From: Candidatus Pacearchaeota archaeon CG10_big_fil_rev_8_21_14_0_10_32_14
GTDB lineage: Archaea; Nanobdellota; Nanobdellia; Pacearchaeales; GW2011-AR1
Reading direction: 5' to 3'
Assembly: GCA_002763085.1 (NCBI GenBank)
Contig: PFCY01000088.1
Location: forward strand, 1 to 6,952
DNA: 6,952 nt
This document shows positions 5,187 through 6,952 of this stretch, piece by piece. A program made the translations under genes and the position numbers. The stretch's first letter is position 1; the number at the start of each line of letters is the position of its first letter. The notes below the pieces were generated by a model, which had not been told where the DNA came from, made no database searches, and was given only the letters and a program-made list of their open reading frames with translations.

Positions 5187-5196
5187 TTTAAATATT
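5187..5196 (-). promoter_or_regulatory. TATA box of the 93-aa gene
   Basis: On the minus strand this reads AAATATTTAA, 22-31 bases before the first base of the ATG (5165), which places the transcription start at or near the A of the ATG. The element overlaps ATTTAGCG (5194-5201, plus-strand orientation), which also occurs near the promoters at the left edge and of the L1 operon. Confidence 0.55.
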
Positions 5197-5255
5197 TAGC
5201 GTTAATATAAAATATAGAAAGTGAATATTGTTGGAATCAGAAATAGCGAATTAAT

Positions 5256-6305
5256 TTATGCTTCATCGTGGTCTTGTATAAAAATTCCGGGACTTTCTTT
5301 TTTTCTATAGATTTCCAAGATTATCAAAAGATATGCTAAAATCAGGGGACCGATGATAAATCCTAGGAGACCGAAAAATAAAAATCCCCCTATCATTCCA
5401 ACCATGACAATTGATGTATTAATCCTAATTTTTCTTGATACAATCATAGGTCTTATGACATGTTCAATAGATGAGGAGATTATACCAAATATAAGAACCC
5501 CCAATGCTGCAGTATTATTTTGTTCTACAATTAAATAGATTACAACAGGAACCCACACGAGCATTGGCCCTAATATAGGCAATATTCCCACTATCACTGT
5601 AATAAATGTTAAATATAACGCATTTGGAACACCAAAGATAAAAAAACCCACCCCCGCAATCAGCCCCTGAAGTACACCGACAACTATTAAACCATAAATC
5701 ACTGAACTTGTTATCCCTTTTGTGTATTCAAACAGTTTAGATTCAGTCTCTTTATTAAATGGAGAAAGACTTTTTACGTAATCTAAGATGTCATCTTTAT
5801 CCCTTAATACGAAAAAGAAAGTAAAGAATACAACAAAAATATTTAGGAGGATAATCGGAAAATTTAAAATTATTTGAGTAAAACTATCTGTAATGGAGCC
5901 GGTTGATTTTGAGATAAACGCTTTGATGACTTTACCGACGTCATTTGAAAATGCTTCGGATTCAAAAAATGAGGGAAAGATCGCTTTAAGTGGAGTTACT
6001 ATATCTAAGTCTTGAGATGCTTGATATATCTTGAAAGATTGTTTAATGAAAATCGGGGTTAAAAACCAAAGAGGTAAAATTATTATGACTATGAGAAAAA
6101 GCGTTATTAATGATGCTGTTAATGTTTTATTTTTAAAAAACTTTAAACAAAAATTAAAAATTGGCGCAAAAAGGAACGCGAGAATCATTCCACCGATAAT
6201 AGATAAGAGAAATGGTTTGATCATTATCAAAGAAATGACTATCAATAACATTAAGAGGATTAAAATCGCACCTTTTCTCACATATTCGTCGTCAAGTCTT
6301 CCCAT
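5256..6305 (-). CDS. AI-2E family transporter (TqsA/PerM-type permease)
   Basis: A 349-aa polytopic membrane protein of the AI-2E transporter family (once called UPF0118), full length. Three hydrophobic helices occupy about 11-29, 32-56 and 61-87. A soluble segment of about 55 residues follows, then a helix at 145-167 leading to FVLRDKDDI, the family's FFLRDG-like motif. The C-terminal half has helices at about 201-224, 227-260, 265-285 and 296-330, with FGVPNALYLTFITVIVGILP..GP (224-247), IRPMIVSRKIRIN (284-296) and FFGLLGFIIGP (310-320), all typical. Members export autoinducer-2 or move Na+/H+ in bacteria; the archaeal substrate is not established, so no specific transport is claimed. The start at 6305 gives a short charged cytosolic N-terminus and lies 36 bases from a TATA box. 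Neighbouring genes give no hint of substrate. Confidence 0.9.
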   Translation of the reverse strand: MGRLDDEYVRKGAILILLMLLIVISLIMIKPFLLSIIGGMILAFLFAPIFNFCLKFFKNKTLTASLITLFLIVIIILPLWFLTPIFIKQSFKIYQASQDLDIVTPLKAIFPSFFESEAFSNDVGKVIKAFISKSTGSITDSFTQIILNFPIILLNIFVVFFTFFFVLRDKDDILDYVKSLSPFNKETESKLFEYTKGITSSVIYGLIVVGVLQGLIAGVGFFIFGVPNALYLTFITVIVGILPILGPMLVWVPVVIYLIVEQNNTAALGVLIFGIISSSIEHVIRPMIVSRKIRINTSIVMVGMIGGFLFFGLLGFIIGPLILAYLLIILEIYRKKESPGIFIQDHDEA

Positions 6306-6336
6306 TTTCTATTGTTAATCAAGGCAAGTAGTTGAA

Positions 6337-6346
6337 ATTTATAAAT
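6337..6346 (-). promoter_or_regulatory. TATA box of the permease gene
   Basis: ATTTATAAAT is a perfect palindrome, so it could work in either direction. On the minus strand its centre is 36 bases from the permease ATG, giving a leader of about 10 bases without a Shine-Dalgarno sequence. On the plus strand only a four-codon reading frame (from 6364) follows, so I assign it to the permease. Confidence 0.55.
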
Positions 6347-6412
6347 GTGACCCTTTTAATTAAATGAAAATGTTTTGAGAAAGATTGTTCCTCAAATAGA
6401 AAATATTATTGG

Positions 6413-6423
6413 ATTATATAAAT
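6413..6423 (+). promoter_or_regulatory. TATA box of the broken gene
   Basis: ATTATATAAAT is a strong archaeal TATA sequence. Its centre is about 35 bases before the ATT where the broken reading frame begins, so the predicted transcript starts near 6445 with a leader of about 9 bases. The promoter looks intact although the gene is not. Confidence 0.5.
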
Positions 6424-6453
6424 CGTTAAAAAGTTCTTTATTTTTTTATCTAG

Positions 6454-6896
6454 ATTGAATGGAAAGTGGTTGATAGACCTGGATATTTTGGAACTAGCAG
6501 AGATGAGATACATAAAAGTTATGATGAAAAGTTTGGGAATAGCAATTGGAGAATTTCTTGACAATGGGGAGAGCAAATCATCCATAAACCAGAGGCATTC
6601 CAAATATATGAAGACGGGTATTATGAATTTTTTAAATCTGGTAAAGATGTTTTAGAATGGCTTGTATCAATTGCATCTGATGTTTATGATACTGCTCCGT
6701 CAAATGTTCAAGCAAGATTCAGTTATGATGTTCAAAAGACACCCAATAATCACGTACATGAGTTGCAATTCGAAGAGATGTTCTAAGAAATGGAGTGTGG
6801 TTTAAAGGGAATCATTTAATTCATGTTCGTCCTGAAAAAGAGGGTGAGAGATTGGGACCTTACTTAGAGCCTATCTCTATAGGCAATAATTTTTAG
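6454..6896 (+). pseudogene. Broken gene for a conserved-looking ~146-aa protein
   Basis: Reading from ATT 6454 gives IEWKVVDRPGYFG...NWRIS, a TGA at 6559-6561 (codon 36), then QWGEQIIHKPEAFQIYEDGY and on through VLEWLVSIASDVYDTAPSNV to PNNHVHE (codon 103). One base is then missing near 6763-6764; the next frame continues AIRRDVLRNGVWFKGNHLIHVRPEKEGERL to the TAG at 6894-6896. The pieces join into one protein of about 146 residues without gap or overlap, which points to one ancestral gene. I recall intact relatives in bacterial and archaeal small genomes, beginning M.WKVV.RPG and containing NWR.AWQWG and NNH.HD.A.RR, but know no function. On that recollection TGA replaces a Trp codon and ATT replaces the start ATG. 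Alternatives are assembly errors, or recoding of UGA. No signal peptide or membrane helix is evident. Confidence 0.72.
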
Positions 6897-6919
6897 AAAA
6901 AATTTTGAAAAATAGAAGA

Positions 6920-6929
6920 ATTTATAAAT
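6920..6929 (+). promoter_or_regulatory. TATA box at the right edge
   Basis: ATTTATAAAT follows the broken gene by 23 bases. At archaeal spacing its transcript would start near 6950, so the gene it serves should begin outside the window. An ATG at 6935 is open to the edge but is only about 10 bases from the TATA centre, too close to be the start under this promoter. Confidence 0.35.
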
Positions 6930-6952
6930 CTAAAATGGTTTTTTACTTTCTC

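Noticed and set aside
5353..6318. Plus-strand open frames opposite the permease
   Set aside because: They are shadows of a well-recognised membrane protein gene and have no family features.
6455..6655. A 66-codon frame from TTG 6455 as a real gene
   Set aside because: It is out of frame with the coherent broken protein over the same bases, and its product is not recognisable.
1..6952. CRISPR array, insertion sequence or attachment site
   Set aside because: No regularly spaced direct repeats, terminal inverted repeats with a transposase, or tRNA-end duplications are visible.

Overview
The window looks like part of the AT-rich chromosome of a DPANN-type archaeon, probably of the Pacearchaeota/Woesearchaeota kind. 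The ribosomal proteins are archaeal: L1, L10/P0 with its archaeal/eukaryotic insert, and an L12/P1 ending in GLSALFG. Upstream regions carry archaeal TATA elements, several about 26 nt before the start codon as expected for leaderless mRNAs. The tRNA gene lacks an encoded CCA, and three proteins (a 93-residue UBA-like protein, a 118-residue Rossmann-like protein and an AI-2E family permease) are of types I associate with small-genome archaea. The lineage is an inference from protein appearance; no rRNA is present.

Layout, left to right. (1) 1-1571: a GC-rich hairpin, a palindrome beside a TATA box, and a secreted 487-aa surface protein with repeated VGIG..SP units and a cysteine-containing C-terminal domain resembling the tip domain of phage tail proteins. 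(2) 1614-1970, minus strand: a 118-aa protein of unknown function with a CARF-like GDGK...AL segment. (3) 2051-3988: the L1-L10-L12 operon, the stalk proteins of the large ribosomal subunit, with one-base gaps between genes. Its roughly 100-nt leader contains a convincing copy of the L1-binding region of 23S rRNA (helix 76/77), which would let free L1 shut off its own operon. The operon ends in a long hairpin that carries the L12 stop codon in its loop. (4) 4081-4160: tRNA-Ser(UGA), followed 52 nt later by a membrane-anchored cyclophilin (4213-4842). (5) 4884-6305, minus strand: the 93-aa UBA-like protein and the eight-helix AI-2E family permease. (6) 6413-6896: a recognisable but broken gene of about 146 codons with a good promoter, an ATT where ATG is expected, an internal TGA at a probable Trp position and a one-base frameshift. 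(7) The right edge holds a TATA element for a gene mainly outside the window.

The central theme is translation: stalk proteins, a serine tRNA and a peptidyl-prolyl isomerase facing outward. The strongest unusual signals are the rRNA-mimic leader, the stop-codon hairpin, the shortened L10 stalk, the phage-like surface protein, the decaying gene at the right, and an 8-mer ATTTAGCG that occurs three times, always between genes near promoters.
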